33,570 nucleotides of DNA from CAYOEZ01 sp964402955 (GCA_964402955.1 CAYOEZ010000020.1:1-33570), one strand, 5' to 3'; shown: positions 1-8,934, counted from the first letter of the stretch. The notes: generated from the letters alone by a model not told the origin. Made by a program: numbers and translations.

Positions 1-1116
1 GGTATGGTAGCGACGGTTGTGGCAGCGGCGAGCGCGCGCGGGACACTGCCGGCCGATGTCGGATTATGGGAGGTGGACGAAGCGACGCTTCCCGACGCCA
101 TTGCAGCAGTCCGCCCGAGCGTGGTCGTGATCAACAATCTCTTCCGCGACCAACTGGACCGTTATGGTGAGGTCAATACGGTGGCAGCGATCTGGGAGAA
201 AGCGCTGGCCATGCTACCCCCCACAAGCACGATTGTGTTGAACGCCGACGACCCGCGCGTGGCACATCTGGGCGCAACACAGACACGCCGCGTGCTCTAC
301 TTTGGCGTCGAAGACGCGTCGTGCGCTCTGGCCAAACTCCCCGATGCGGTGGACAGCATCCACTGCCTGAATTGCAGCCACCCACTGGTGTATGACACGG
401 TCTTCGCCTCACACATGGGGCGCTATCATTGCCCGAAGTGCGGTCTGACGCGACCTGCGCCCGATGTCCAGGCAACGAATATCGACATAACGGACAGGGA
501 TAGCGACATCAACATTGCGGCGGGGCAGGGCCGGATGCACATGCACCTGGGGATGCCCGGTCTGTACAACTGCTACAACGTGCTGGCAGCGACGGCAACC
601 GCGCTGGCCTTTGGCTTGCCGCCGGATGTCATCGAGTACGCGGCAGAGCGCTTCCATGCTGCTTTTGGGCGCATGGAACGTGTGCAGGCAGGGGACAGGG
701 AGATAGCCCTGTTCCTGGTCAAGAATCCGACCGGGTTCAATGAAGTTCTGCGTACGATCTTTGGCGGCGACAAGAAGCGCCACGTTCTGATCTTGATCAA
801 CGATTTGTTGGCCGACGGCACCGACGTCTCGTGGCTCTGGGACGTCGATTTTGAGGCGCTACACGGCAAGGTGGCGCAAGCGACGGTTTCGGGCATCCGC
901 GCCGCCGATATGGCGTTGCGCCTCAAGTATGCCGGCGCTCTGCCTGCACAGGGCGAGCTTGCCGTTGAGCCGGACGTTAGCCGGGCGCTGACGCTGGCGC
1001 TCGCTGCGACGCCGTCCGGAGAAACGCTCTACGTGCTGCCGACCTACACGGTTATGCTGGACGTGAAGAATGAACTGGCGCGACGTGGCCTTGCGGCGCG
1101 CTGGCAGGATGATTGA
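1..1116 (+). CDS. murT: MurT, lipid II isoglutaminyl synthase ligase subunit (5' end outside window)
   Basis: The reading frame is open from the first base, so the gene starts upstream and its N-terminal ATP-binding (GTNGKT-type) part is missing here. MurT is a Mur-ligase-like protein that works with GatD to amidate the alpha-carboxyl of D-Glu in lipid II. Visible are the central Mur ligase motif with NNLFRDQLDRYGE, a four-cysteine zinc ribbon typical of MurT (CLNC at codons 122-125, CPKC at 144-147), and the C-terminal DUF1727 domain with NDLLADGTDVSWLWD. The gatD gene follows at once, which supports the call. The first in-frame ATG at base 4 is internal, not a true start. Confidence in the family is high. 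Confidence 0.95.
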   Translation, partial: GMVATVVAAASARGTLPADVGLWEVDEATLPDAIAAVRPSVVVINNLFRDQLDRYGEVNTVAAIWEKALAMLPPTSTIVLNADDPRVAHLGATQTRRVLYFGVEDASCALAKLPDAVDSIHCLNCSHPLVYDTVFASHMGRYHCPKCGLTRPAPDVQATNIDITDRDSDINIAAGQGRMHMHLGMPGLYNCYNVLAATATALAFGLPPDVIEYAAERFHAAFGRMERVQAGDREIALFLVKNPTGFNEVLRTIFGGDKKRHVLILINDLLADGTDVSWLWDVDFEALHGKVAQATVSGIRAADMALRLKYAGALPAQGELAVEPDVSRALTLALAATPSGETLYVLPTYTVMLDVKNELARRGLAARWQDD

Positions 1117-1123
1117 CGCGGCG

Positions 1124-1903
1124 ATGAAGCTAAACATCTGCTATCTCTATCCCGATTTGATGAACACCTATGGCGACCGGGGCAACATCCTTTGCCTGGC
1201 ACGCCGTTGCGTCTGGCGTGGCATTGACGTCAGCGTCGATAACGTCACGGTGGGCGACGCGCTCGATGAGCGCCTCTACGACCTGTACTTCTTCGGCGGC
1301 GGGCAGGACTGGCAGCAAGCCGGCGTTTCGACTGACCTGCGCTCCGGCAAGGGCGATGCGATCCGCGCCGGCGTCGAGGCAGGCGCAGCGCTGCTTTCGA
1401 TCTGCGGCGGCTTGCAGCTCCTGGCGCGCTACTATCGCCCGTTCGAGGGTGACGACCTGCCTGGCATTGGTCTCTTTGACGCCTGGACAGTGGCCGGCCG
1501 CCGGCGCATGATCGGCAACACCGTCGTTAAGACCAGCTTCGCGCCGCTGCTCTCCTTTGCGCCTGACCACGCGACGCTGGTTGGCTTCGAGAATCACAGC
1601 GGCAAGACCTATCTCGGCCCTGGCTGCCAGCCTCTGGGTACGACGACGATCGGCTACGGCAACAACGGCGAGGACAGGCTGCAAGGGGCCGTTTACAAGA
1701 ACGCGGTGGGCTGCTATGTGCATGGCTCGCTGCTGCCCAAGAATCCCCACCTGGCCGACTATCTTATCACGCGTGCGCTGGAGCGGCGCAACGGCGCTGT
1801 GCAGCTAGCTCCCCTCGACGACGCGGCGGAGTGGCACGCCCATAGTGCTGCCTGCGAGCGGGCGAAACAGACGGGCAACCCCGGGCTTGTGCGCCGCTCA
1901 TAA
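1124..1903 (+). CDS. gatD: GatD, glutamine amidotransferase subunit of lipid II isoglutaminyl synthase
   Basis: This is a class I glutamine amidotransferase-like protein of 259 residues that supplies ammonia to MurT. The N-terminus reads MKLNICYLYPDLMNTYGDRG, the standard GatD opening. The nucleophile sits in LLSICGGLQLL (Cys94 with this start, the same number as in the Staphylococcus enzyme), and the catalytic His is in CYVHGSLLPKNP (about residue 200). I chose the ATG at 1124 because the family begins there. An in-frame ATG at 1109 overlaps the murT stop and has a better-placed AGG, so it remains possible. The gene is eight bases downstream of murT and is surely co-transcribed with it. Confidence 0.95.
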   Translation: MKLNICYLYPDLMNTYGDRGNILCLARRCVWRGIDVSVDNVTVGDALDERLYDLYFFGGGQDWQQAGVSTDLRSGKGDAIRAGVEAGAALLSICGGLQLLARYYRPFEGDDLPGIGLFDAWTVAGRRRMIGNTVVKTSFAPLLSFAPDHATLVGFENHSGKTYLGPGCQPLGTTTIGYGNNGEDRLQGAVYKNAVGCYVHGSLLPKNPHLADYLITRALERRNGAVQLAPLDDAAEWHAHSAACERAKQTGNPGLVRRS

Positions 1904-1956
1904 GGCGCGCCGTCTGCATCTGCGCTGCAAGCCCTGTCACGCATCTGCACATCAAG

Positions 1957-1986
1957 AAACCGTCTCGAATGCGAGACGGTTTTCGC
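1957..1986 (+). terminator. Rho-independent terminator after gatD
   Basis: A perfect 11 bp stem (1957-1967 with 1972-1982) closes on a four-base loop AATG and ends in a short run of four T. It lies about 50 bases after the gatD stop and would end the murT-gatD transcript. The T run is short, so termination may be partial. I see nothing else recognisable from here to the promoter at 2182. Confidence 0.7.
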
Positions 1987-2181
1987 GTCGCCTGCGGTGT
2001 GCACCTGTTAATTGGCGTGAGCGCCATCTCCTCTCAAGACAGCCCCCGGCCTTACCAATCTGTGTAGTAAGGCGCTCCCTTGCGCCGTTCGGGCGGCAAC
2101 GACAGTCCCCGTCCTGGCGCCGAAGAGGCCGCGCCCTACACGCTCAAGACAGATGACACTCACCCTGTTTCTCGCAACCTC

Positions 2182-2210
2182 TTGACATTCGGTGGAATCC
2201 GTATTATTAT
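2182..2210 (+). promoter_or_regulatory. Sigma70-type promoter of the MarR gene
   Basis: TTGACA at 2182-2187 and TATTAT at 2205-2210 are separated by exactly 17 bp. The start codon is about 28 bases downstream, so the 5' leader is very short. The AT-rich stretch from 2202 to 2228 is where an autoregulatory MarR operator would be expected, but I cannot define a convincing palindrome there. Confidence 0.75.
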
Positions 2211-2237
2211 TAGCTCTGTTCATAATTAGGAGGGTTA

Positions 2238-2750
2238 ATGATTAGTGGATTTGACATAGATGAGGATGGCGACGGGCATGCTCTGGCGCGGCGGGTGCTG
2301 GAGATCGCGCCGCTGATGATGCAGTCGATTGTCCGGGACTTGCGCAGCGCGGAGCATCACATCGAGCCCAACCATATGCAAATACTCGGTCTGCTGGCGA
2401 CGCACCGGTTCAGCATGAGCGAGCTGGCAGAGAAGCAGCGGGTTTCCTTGCCTGCGGTGTCCAAGACGATCAGTGCACTTGTCGATCGCGGTTGGGTTGA
2501 ACGCATTGCTGTGCCAGACGACCGGCGGGTGGTGCAACTCAAGCTGACAGGCCAGGGGCTAGACCTGCTGAAGGAAATGCGGCGCACCATGATCGCCAGC
2601 ATAGAGCGCATCCTGGACAAACTGACGGTCGAGGAGCAGGCGCAACTGTCGGCCGGATTGGATGTGCTCTACCGGGCGATTGGCAATCTGCCCCATCCGT
2701 GCGCTGGCCACGATGCGGTGCAGCGCGACGAGGGGAAGCCACCAGAGTAA
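2238..2750 (+). CDS. MarR family winged-helix transcriptional regulator
   Basis: The protein has 170 residues. The recognition helix region MSELAEKQRVSLPAVSKTIS and the wing VPDDRRVVQLKLTGQG are characteristic of MarR. MarR proteins bind DNA as dimers and are often released by small ligands. A strong ribosome site (AGGAGGG at 2228-2234) sits just before the ATG. The next two genes on the same strand encode an ABC exporter, 155 bp downstream, so the likely role is ligand-responsive control of its own gene and of the exporter. That link is inferred from position only. Confidence 0.9.
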   Translation: MISGFDIDEDGDGHALARRVLEIAPLMMQSIVRDLRSAEHHIEPNHMQILGLLATHRFSMSELAEKQRVSLPAVSKTISALVDRGWVERIAVPDDRRVVQLKLTGQGLDLLKEMRRTMIASIERILDKLTVEEQAQLSAGLDVLYRAIGNLPHPCAGHDAVQRDEGKPPE

Positions 2751-2905
2751 TCCCGGTATTGTGTCCGGCGCGGACTCGCGTTCGGCGCTAGAATAGCGGG
2801 CACGGACAGAGCAGCACAACAACGGGCATTGTGGTACGTTTTGACAGAAGTGTTTGGGCAGTCATGAGCGCACTACATCGGGCACAACATATCTAGGAGA
2901 CGGCA

Positions 2906-4894
2906 ATGCAAAATCGACCAAAAGCGCTCTCCACGTCCGGGCAAATGCCCGCAGGCGCTGGTGGGCCATTCGGAGGAATGGGGGGGAGGCCGGGGCAAGG
3001 CTCTCGTAGCGACCCCAAGATGCTGCTGCGTGCGATCCGCTATGTCGGGCGGTTCCGGCGCGTGGCTTTCCTTGCCTATGGCTCGCTGATGGTGGCGACA
3101 CTGGCGCAGTTGGTTGTTCCACAACTGCTGCAGAACCTGATTGACGCCATCACGTCGGGCTACACGGCCAAGCAGTTGCTGGCTTTACCGGTGGCGGTGC
3201 AGGGCATCGCGGCCACGGCGCTGGGCAAGACGATTGTTCAGCTTCAGGCCGACCAGAATGGCGCCATGACGGCGTTGCTGACAGCGGGCGTTTCTATCGT
3301 GGCGTTTGCCATTGTGCGTGCGGTCTTTGCCTTTAGCCAATCGTTCAACTCAGAGCGTGTGTCGCAGAATGTGGCCTTTGACTTCCGCAATGAGTTGTTT
3401 GCCAAGATCCAGCGCCTGTCCTTCAGCTATCACGACCGCAATCAGACCGGTCAGTTGATGATCCGGGCGACAGACGACGTCGAAAAGGTGCGCCTCTTTG
3501 TCGGGCAGGGCCTGGTCATGTTCGTGCAAGCGCTTGTTCTGCTGGTGTCTGCCCTGTTCCTGCTCTTCCGCACCAATGTGAACCTGACGGTCGTGATCTT
3601 GCCTATTCTGCCGGTTGCGATCATCGTCTTTGGCGTGTTCAGCGCTATCGCCGGGCCGCTCTTTATGCAGGTGCAGATTCGCGTGTCGCGTATGAACACT
3701 ATTTTACAGGAGAACCTGGCCGGCTTGAAGGTGGTGCGCTCCTTTGCCCGTGAGCCGCAGGAGCAGGAGCGCTTCACCGAAGCTGCAGACTCGCTGCTCG
3801 CGCAGCAGTTGCGGGTCGCGCGCATCTTCTCTTTCATTTTCCCCATCATCTTCATGATTGTGAACCTGGGGACGGCCGCCGTCATGTACTACGGAGGCCG
3901 CCAGATCATCGGTGGAACGATGACGATCGGCGAATGGCAGAAGTTCAATCTCTACCTCATGTTCGTATTCTTCCCGCTGGGCCAATTGGGCTTCATCATC
4001 AATCTATTAGCTCAAGCGTCGGCTTCTGCGACGCGCATCTTCGAGATTCTCGACACCAAGAACGATGTGGAGAACAAGCCCAGAGCGCGGGAGATCAAGG
4101 CTGTCTCTGGCCACGTCAAGTTTGATGACGTTTCCTTCCGCTATTTCAAGGGCGGGGAACCCGTTCTGGACAAGGTCTCGTTTGAGGCGAGGCCGGGGCA
4201 GACGATCGCTCTGCTGGGCGCGACGGGCAGCGGCAAGACGACCATTGTCAACCTCCTGCCCCGCTTCTACGACGCCAGCGAAGGCCGGGTGTTAGTTGAC
4301 GATCACGATGTGCGTGACGTCACACTCGAAAGCCTGCGCGCACAGATCGGCATTGTGCTTCAGGAAACCACGCTGTTCACGGGTACGATTCGTGACAACG
4401 TTGCTTTTGGCCGGCCAGACGCGACCATGGACGAAGTCATTGCAGCGGCCAGGGCCGCTGCAGCACACGATTTCATCATGGAGTTCCCCCAGGGCTACAA
4501 CACGCCCGTTGGAGAACGCGGCACGACTCTGAGCGGTGGGCAAAAGCAGCGTGTGGCTATTGCCCGCGCGCTGCTCATGAACCCTCGCATTCTTATTCTG
4601 GACGACTCAACGAGCAGCGTGGATTTTGCGACCGAGGCGGTCATCCAGCGGGCGCTCGACAAGCTGATGAAGGGGCGCACATCGTTCGTGATCGCCCAGC
4701 GCATCAGCACTGTGCGCAGCGCAGATCAAATCCTGGTCATGGACAAGGGCCGAATTGTGGCCCGTGGCCGCCATGAAGAGCTGATGGAGACGTCGGAGAT
4801 CTATGCGGATATCTGCACGTCGCAACTCATGGGTGATGCAGATGTTCAGGCGCTTGCGGCCGGCGTTCCGGCTAAGGAAGGGATACTACAATGA
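2906..4894 (+). CDS. ABC exporter half-transporter, degenerate-ATPase-site subunit
   Basis: A 662-residue type IV ABC exporter half: a Gly-rich N-terminal tail (about residues 1-40), a six-helix membrane domain, then an ATPase domain. Walker A is GATGSGKT (438-445) and the signature LSGGQ (542-546). Two catalytic residues are altered: the Walker B glutamate is Asp567 (ILDDSTSSVD) and the switch His is Gln598 (VIAQRIST). This is the pattern of the degenerate subunit of heterodimeric exporters such as TM287/288, BmrCD and LmrCD. The next gene carries the complementary canonical residues and overlaps this one by ATGA. The ATG is preceded by AGGAG. A TTGACA lies at 2841 but no clear -10 follows, so read-through from the MarR promoter is possible. 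The substrate is unknown; drugs or lipids are usual for the family. Confidence 0.93.
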   Translation: MQNRPKALSTSGQMPAGAGGPFGGMGGRPGQGSRSDPKMLLRAIRYVGRFRRVAFLAYGSLMVATLAQLVVPQLLQNLIDAITSGYTAKQLLALPVAVQGIAATALGKTIVQLQADQNGAMTALLTAGVSIVAFAIVRAVFAFSQSFNSERVSQNVAFDFRNELFAKIQRLSFSYHDRNQTGQLMIRATDDVEKVRLFVGQGLVMFVQALVLLVSALFLLFRTNVNLTVVILPILPVAIIVFGVFSAIAGPLFMQVQIRVSRMNTILQENLAGLKVVRSFAREPQEQERFTEAADSLLAQQLRVARIFSFIFPIIFMIVNLGTAAVMYYGGRQIIGGTMTIGEWQKFNLYLMFVFFPLGQLGFIINLLAQASASATRIFEILDTKNDVENKPRAREIKAVSGHVKFDDVSFRYFKGGEPVLDKVSFEARPGQTIALLGATGSGKTTIVNLLPRFYDASEGRVLVDDHDVRDVTLESLRAQIGIVLQETTLFTGTIRDNVAFGRPDATMDEVIAAARAAAAHDFIMEFPQGYNTPVGERGTTLSGGQKQRVAIARALLMNPRILILDDSTSSVDFATEAVIQRALDKLMKGRTSFVIAQRISTVRSADQILVMDKGRIVARGRHEELMETSEIYADICTSQLMGDADVQALAAGVPAKEGILQ

Positions 4895-6876
4895 TGTTTG
4901 GTGGAGGAGTCGGTGGCCACGGTTTCCGCGAAGAGGTCAGAAAGCCTCAGAATGTAAGCCAAACGCTGAGTCGTTTTGCCATATATCTTAAGCCGTACTG
5001 GCTGCTCTTGCTGGGTGTGGCTTTGATTCTGATTGTCACGACATACATGCAGGTACTCACGCCAGATCTGACTGGCCAGGCTGTGGACTGTTTCATCGCG
5101 CCGGCGACGCTGAAGTCGCTTGAAAGCGGCGCCGCTGCGCAATTGCAGCAGTTGACGGGCGAGGCGGGGGGAGCGGCGCCGTCAGGCGCAGCCGCCGCCA
5201 GCGCGTCGAGTGTGTCCAGCAATTGCTGGTTCGCCAGGCTTGACGGCACGGCGACGACGAACGACTACATTTCCGGGCTGGGCGGATTGGTGCTGTTGAT
5301 TGCCGGGCTGTACGTCGTCAGCTCGGCACTCATGGGGCTCATGTTCTATCTAATGGCTTATATGGGGCAGAACGTCTTGCGCACGCTGCGCGTCAAGATC
5401 TTCAATCACGTCCATCGCCTGTCGCTGGCTTACTACTCGCAGCATGAGGCTGGTGATGTGATGACTCGTGTTACGATGGATGCGGATACGATCCAGCAGG
5501 CCATCAGTTTCCCGTTGGTAACCGTGACGCAGGGAATTCTGCTCATCGTGTGGATCGCTGCCACGATGTTGCAGAAGAGCGTCGCCTATGCGCTGATCGC
5601 TCTGGTCGTTGTCCCATTCATGTTTGCTGTTACGCTGTGGTTCTCGGCCAAAGCACGCGATGCCTTCCGCATCGTGCGCAAGAGCGTCGGCAACGTCAAC
5701 GCAGACTTGCAGGAGAGTCTGGCTGGCGTGCGCGAGGTGCAGGCGTTCGGGCGCGAGAGCGAGAACATCGACGAGTTCAACGTGTCAAATGCGGCGGCGC
5801 GCGACGCAAGCATCCGGGCTGTCTCATACACCAGCGCGCTTGGCCCGGCCCTCGAGGCGCTCGGGTACGCATCGATCGCCCTGGTGGCGGGCGTCGGCGG
5901 CTGGGCAATCCTTACCGGCTCGACGCTGGCGGGCACGGTCATCTCGTTGGGTCTGGTGATCACGTTTATCTCGTACACCCAGCGCTTCAACCAACCGATC
6001 CAGCAGATTTCAGTGATGTGGGCGAGTATCCAGAGCGCGGTCGCTGGCGCAGAGCGCATCTTTGGCCTGCTCGATACGAAGCCGGACCTGGAAGACAAGC
6101 CCGGCGCGATCGAAATGCCTGCTATCAAAGGGCGGGTGGAGTTCGACAAAGTCTGCTCGGAATATGAGCCGGGTCAGCTTGTTCTGAAGAACGTCTCTCT
6201 GGTTGCGCAGCAAGGGCAGACGGTCGCCATCGTCGGGCCAACCGGCGCCGGAAAGACGACCATCATCAACCTGATTCCCCGCTTCTACGATGTGCTGGAA
6301 GGGGCGGTACGGATCGACGGCATCGATGTGCGCGACGTGAGCGCGGCCAGCCTGCGCAAGCAGATTGGCATCGTGCTGCAGGACTCGTTCCTCTTCAGCG
6401 ATACCGTGCTCAACAATATCCGCTATGGCCGGCCTGAAGCAACGGACGAGGAAGTTGTAGCTGCGGCGCGCCTGGCCCGGGCCGATACGTTCATCGATCG
6501 GCTGTCGGATAAATACAACACACTGCTTGGCGAGCGCGGCAGTGGGCTGAGCCAGGGACAACGGCAGTTGATCTCCATCGCCCGTGCGGCACTGGTCAAC
6601 CCGCGCATCCTGATTCTCGACGAAGCGACCTCGTCGGTGGATACACGGACCGAGCGGCTGATCCAGAAGGCTCTCGAAGATCTGCTGCGCGGACGGACGT
6701 CGTTTGTAATCGCCCATCGCCTGAGCACGATTCGCAACGCCGATCAAGTGCTGGTGCTGAAAGACGGCCAGATCATCGAGCGCGGCAGGCACGAGGAGTT
6801 GCTCGCTGGCGGCGGTTTCTACTATGATCTGTACATGAGCCAGTTCCAGGCTCAGGAAACTGTCGGCAGCAGGTAG
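4891..6876 (+). CDS. ABC exporter half-transporter, canonical-ATPase-site subunit
   Basis: A 661-residue half-exporter that overlaps the previous gene by four bases (ATGA), implying coupled translation. The membrane domain is followed by Walker A GPTGAGKT (449-456), Walker B ILDEATSSVD with catalytic Glu578, and switch His609 (VIAHRLST), all canonical. Its signature is LSQGQ (553-557) rather than LSGGQ. In heterodimers of the TM287/288 kind, this altered signature completes the degenerate site on the partner's Walker motifs, while the partner's LSGGQ completes the active site here. Between the first two predicted helices there is an Ala/Gly/Ser-rich stretch (roughly residues 70-120) longer than usual, presumably outside the membrane. 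A second ATG directly after the first (MMFGGG) is an equally possible start. Confidence 0.93.
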   Translation: MMFGGGVGGHGFREEVRKPQNVSQTLSRFAIYLKPYWLLLLGVALILIVTTYMQVLTPDLTGQAVDCFIAPATLKSLESGAAAQLQQLTGEAGGAAPSGAAAASASSVSSNCWFARLDGTATTNDYISGLGGLVLLIAGLYVVSSALMGLMFYLMAYMGQNVLRTLRVKIFNHVHRLSLAYYSQHEAGDVMTRVTMDADTIQQAISFPLVTVTQGILLIVWIAATMLQKSVAYALIALVVVPFMFAVTLWFSAKARDAFRIVRKSVGNVNADLQESLAGVREVQAFGRESENIDEFNVSNAAARDASIRAVSYTSALGPALEALGYASIALVAGVGGWAILTGSTLAGTVISLGLVITFISYTQRFNQPIQQISVMWASIQSAVAGAERIFGLLDTKPDLEDKPGAIEMPAIKGRVEFDKVCSEYEPGQLVLKNVSLVAQQGQTVAIVGPTGAGKTTIINLIPRFYDVLEGAVRIDGIDVRDVSAASLRKQIGIVLQDSFLFSDTVLNNIRYGRPEATDEEVVAAARLARADTFIDRLSDKYNTLLGERGSGLSQGQRQLISIARAALVNPRILILDEATSSVDTRTERLIQKALEDLLRGRTSFVIAHRLSTIRNADQVLVLKDGQIIERGRHEELLAGGGFYYDLYMSQFQAQETVGSR

Positions 6877-6900
6877 GGAGCAGGGAGTAGGGAGAGCAAA

Positions 6901-6930
6901 GCGGGATACAGGGGTGAGCCTGTATCCCGC
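6901..6930. terminator. Hairpin between convergent genes, probable bidirectional terminator
   Basis: A perfect 12 bp inverted repeat (6901-6912 with 6919-6930, loop of six) lies 24 bases after the exporter stop and about 35 bases before the stop of the convergent nuclease gene. There is no real T run on either side, so it may act as a weak terminator or as an mRNA 3' end stabiliser. It is preceded by a G/A-rich phrase (GGGAGCAGGGAGTAGGGAG) like others dispersed in this window. Confidence 0.6.
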
Positions 6931-6964
6931 ATTCTCGCGCCGGCGCGCTGCGCCGATATGAGGG

Positions 6965-7861
6965 CTACTCGCTGCCGGCGGGCACGAGGTTCAGGCGGGC
7001 GACAGCGTCGGACACGTCCTGCGCCCAGATGAAGATGCGACCGGGCGGGGGTATCTTGATGTAGTCTTCAGGATAGACGATTTCGCGGGTCGTCATATCC
7101 ATGCAATAGCGATAGACCCAGCTCTCGCGATCTGCTGAGGTGACGCTCTTGGGGGTCTTGACCATTTTCTCAGTCAGTTCAAACAGCCGGATGCACATGC
7201 GGAACTCGTAGCCCGCCAGCGTCAGTGGATCTGCCCAGGCGCCACTTTTTCCCTCCCAGGCCGAGCGTGCTGCCTCGTAGAGCAGGACCAGGTCGCTGTG
7301 CCTGGGCAGGCTGGGATAGATCGGGAACGATGCAGCCCAGCCCGTTTCGACGAGCAGCAGGTTAAAGGTAGCGCGGTCCTTGGGTGTCATGACTGCCCGT
7401 TCCGCACTGCTGTAGTTCGGGGCGAAGTAGGCCAGGAGACGGCCATACTCGTCGAAGGGCTGATCGGCTGTGCGCACGAAGATGTTGCGCTTCCTGCCGT
7501 TGGGCAGCGTCAGGCGGTCGGCAATCAGGGCCTTGAGCACGTTGGTTGCCTCTATGCCTTGCTGTTCTTGCAGCGTGCCGGCTGCGCCGGTGGCCAGCTT
7601 CGGGTAAAGATAGGCGGCCATCTCAGCGTGCACGGGCGCCTTGCCTTCTTGAATCCAGATGGCTAGCTGAGCGAGATTGGCGTCACTTGCCGATGGCTTA
7701 CTCGTGCCAGGGTAGTGCACCTCCGGGGCATCGACGCTAAGCATACGGATCGACATGGAAATGTAGGGCGTGTCGCCGTCGGTCTGGTCGAGGTACTTCT
7801 TCGAGCCGAGCGCGTCGAGCGCCATACCCTGCGGATCCCAGAAGATCTTGACCGATGACAT
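6965..7861 (-). CDS. Staphylococcal-nuclease-like (SNase/TNase fold) protein
   Basis: The 298-residue product matches the SNase fold at its key points: RMLSVDAPEVHYP (Arg39, Asp44, Glu47, equivalent to Arg35, Asp40 and Glu43 of staphylococcal nuclease), DEYGRLLAYF (Arg141, equivalent to Arg87), and LLVETGWAASF. All catalytic-site positions are kept, so nuclease activity on DNA or RNA is plausible. It is longer than a bare SNase domain: about 60 residues lie between the first two motifs and a helical tail of about 100 follows. I see no signal peptide, which is unusual as most SNase proteins are exported. The start was placed at the ATG with GGGAGGAGG seven bases upstream; a longer frame upstream lacks such a site. 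Confidence 0.75.
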   Translation of the reverse strand: MSSVKIFWDPQGMALDALGSKKYLDQTDGDTPYISMSIRMLSVDAPEVHYPGTSKPSASDANLAQLAIWIQEGKAPVHAEMAAYLYPKLATGAAGTLQEQQGIEATNVLKALIADRLTLPNGRKRNIFVRTADQPFDEYGRLLAYFAPNYSSAERAVMTPKDRATFNLLLVETGWAASFPIYPSLPRHSDLVLLYEAARSAWEGKSGAWADPLTLAGYEFRMCIRLFELTEKMVKTPKSVTSADRESWVYRYCMDMTTREIVYPEDYIKIPPPGRIFIWAQDVSDAVARLNLVPAGSE

Positions 7862-8144
7862 ATTGCGCCTCCTCCCTCTTGCGGGGAAAACAATCAACTG
7901 GACACGATATCGAGAAATCGTGTCCGGTCATGCCATCTGTGCGGTCGGGCAGACAGATGCCCGGGCAGCGCACGTTTCTGCCAGCTCCAATTGCGGGTTG
8001 TATGCAGGTGAGTATTGCCTCTCTGCATGCACGGCGAGCCTCTTTCACCTCGTGCTGTTCCAAACACTCCGCCGCGCCTATTATACCATGCAGCGTCAAG
8101 TAGGCGTGATTGCTACCGATCACCGTGAGTGGTTATGTGTGTCG
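7862..8144. other. Non-coding gap upstream of the nuclease gene
   Basis: No gene is seen. A TATAAT for the minus strand lies at 8080-8085 (read on the complement), but no good -35 stands 17 bp above it, so a promoter for the nuclease gene here is only possible. A short inverted pair around 7895-7925 (GACACGATAT ... GTGTCCGGTC) is imperfect. Confidence 0.3.
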
Positions 8145-8557
8145 TCATGCGAGAGGGTAGTCGCCGTGTTCAACCCAGAAGCGGATCACCTGTTGGATGC
8201 GCGGCCAACTGGCGTCAGTAGGAACGTTGTCGCCGAAGCCGAGGATGAAGCGGTCGCCGGGCGCGACGGCGCGGAAGAGTTCGTCCATGTAGCGTTCGCA
8301 CTCGTCGTCGCTGAAGCTATCGGTCAGGATGATCGAGGCAATAGCGCCCCACAGACAAACCTGGTCGCCCCACAAGCGGCGCGTCTCGGACACGTCGATG
8401 GATGTCGTCGGCTGTGGCGCCCCTGGCCGTCCTGACGCGCGGCGACAAACCGCCCGTTCACTCGCTTCAGCGTTACCGAACCGAACAACTCCGTCCCAAC
8501 CAACGTGCGTCATCTGGAATTTGCCGTCGTGAAAGAACAGGAACGGGCGGACGAGCG
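8145..8557 (-). pseudogene. Uroporphyrinogen-decarboxylase-like protein, C-terminal remnant
   Basis: Reading the minus strand, about 137 residues resemble the C-terminal half of URO-D superfamily proteins (including corrinoid methyltransferase-type members): PFLFFHDGK, then ETRRLWGDQVCLWGAIASII, then a helical part ending ILGFGDNVPTDA. The homology stops near 8557, where a remnant of an HxlR regulator begins on the other strand. The N-terminal half, with its start codon and ribosome site, is absent. A longer minus-strand frame continues past 8557 but only as the antisense of the regulator. I read this as a truncated gene, not a real short protein. The substrate of the original enzyme cannot be told. 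Confidence 0.65.
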
Positions 8558-8559
8558 GT

Positions 8560-8934
8560 GCAAAGCGCTTCGGTGAGCTGAAACGGGCGATCGGCGGTAT
8601 CTCGCAGAAATCATTGACGCTGACGCTGCGCGAGCTGGAGCGCGACGGCATCGTGACGCGGCGCGTCCCCTCCAGCGTGCCGCCCAACGTGGACTATTCC
8701 TTGACGCCGCTAGGGCGCACGCTCATTGCCTTGCTCGACTTGATCCGCTCCTGGGCGACGACGAACATCGAGCAGGTCCTGGCGGCGGAGGGAGCGTACC
8801 GGAGCGCGGGCGAGGGCGAGGGGGCGGGGGGTGTGGGGGCGGCAGGAAATCGGAAGAAGCCGGGCGCGATATCTGGCGTGACAGGACGGGAACGGTCCGT
8901 TGCCTGCTTGGCCGGGAAAGCACTCGCATTGTAG
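8560..8934 (+). pseudogene. HxlR family transcriptional regulator, C-terminal remnant
   Basis: The plus strand encodes RFGELKRAIGGISQKSL, then LRELERDGIVTRRV, PPNVDYSLTPLGRTL and LLDLIRSWATTNIEQVL, the winged-helix core of HxlR (DUF24) regulators. The part before RFGEL, including the helix with the conserved Trp and the start codon, is missing, and an in-frame stop lies at 8530. After about residue 80 the frame runs on through G-rich sequence unlike HxlR to a stop at 8932. It abuts the URO-D-like remnant back to back. From 8935 to 9149 nothing recognisable follows. Confidence 0.7.

Noticed and set aside
8561..8687. N-terminal extension of the URO-D-like frame on the minus strand
   Set aside because: This part is the antisense of the HxlR remnant and shows no URO-D similarity.
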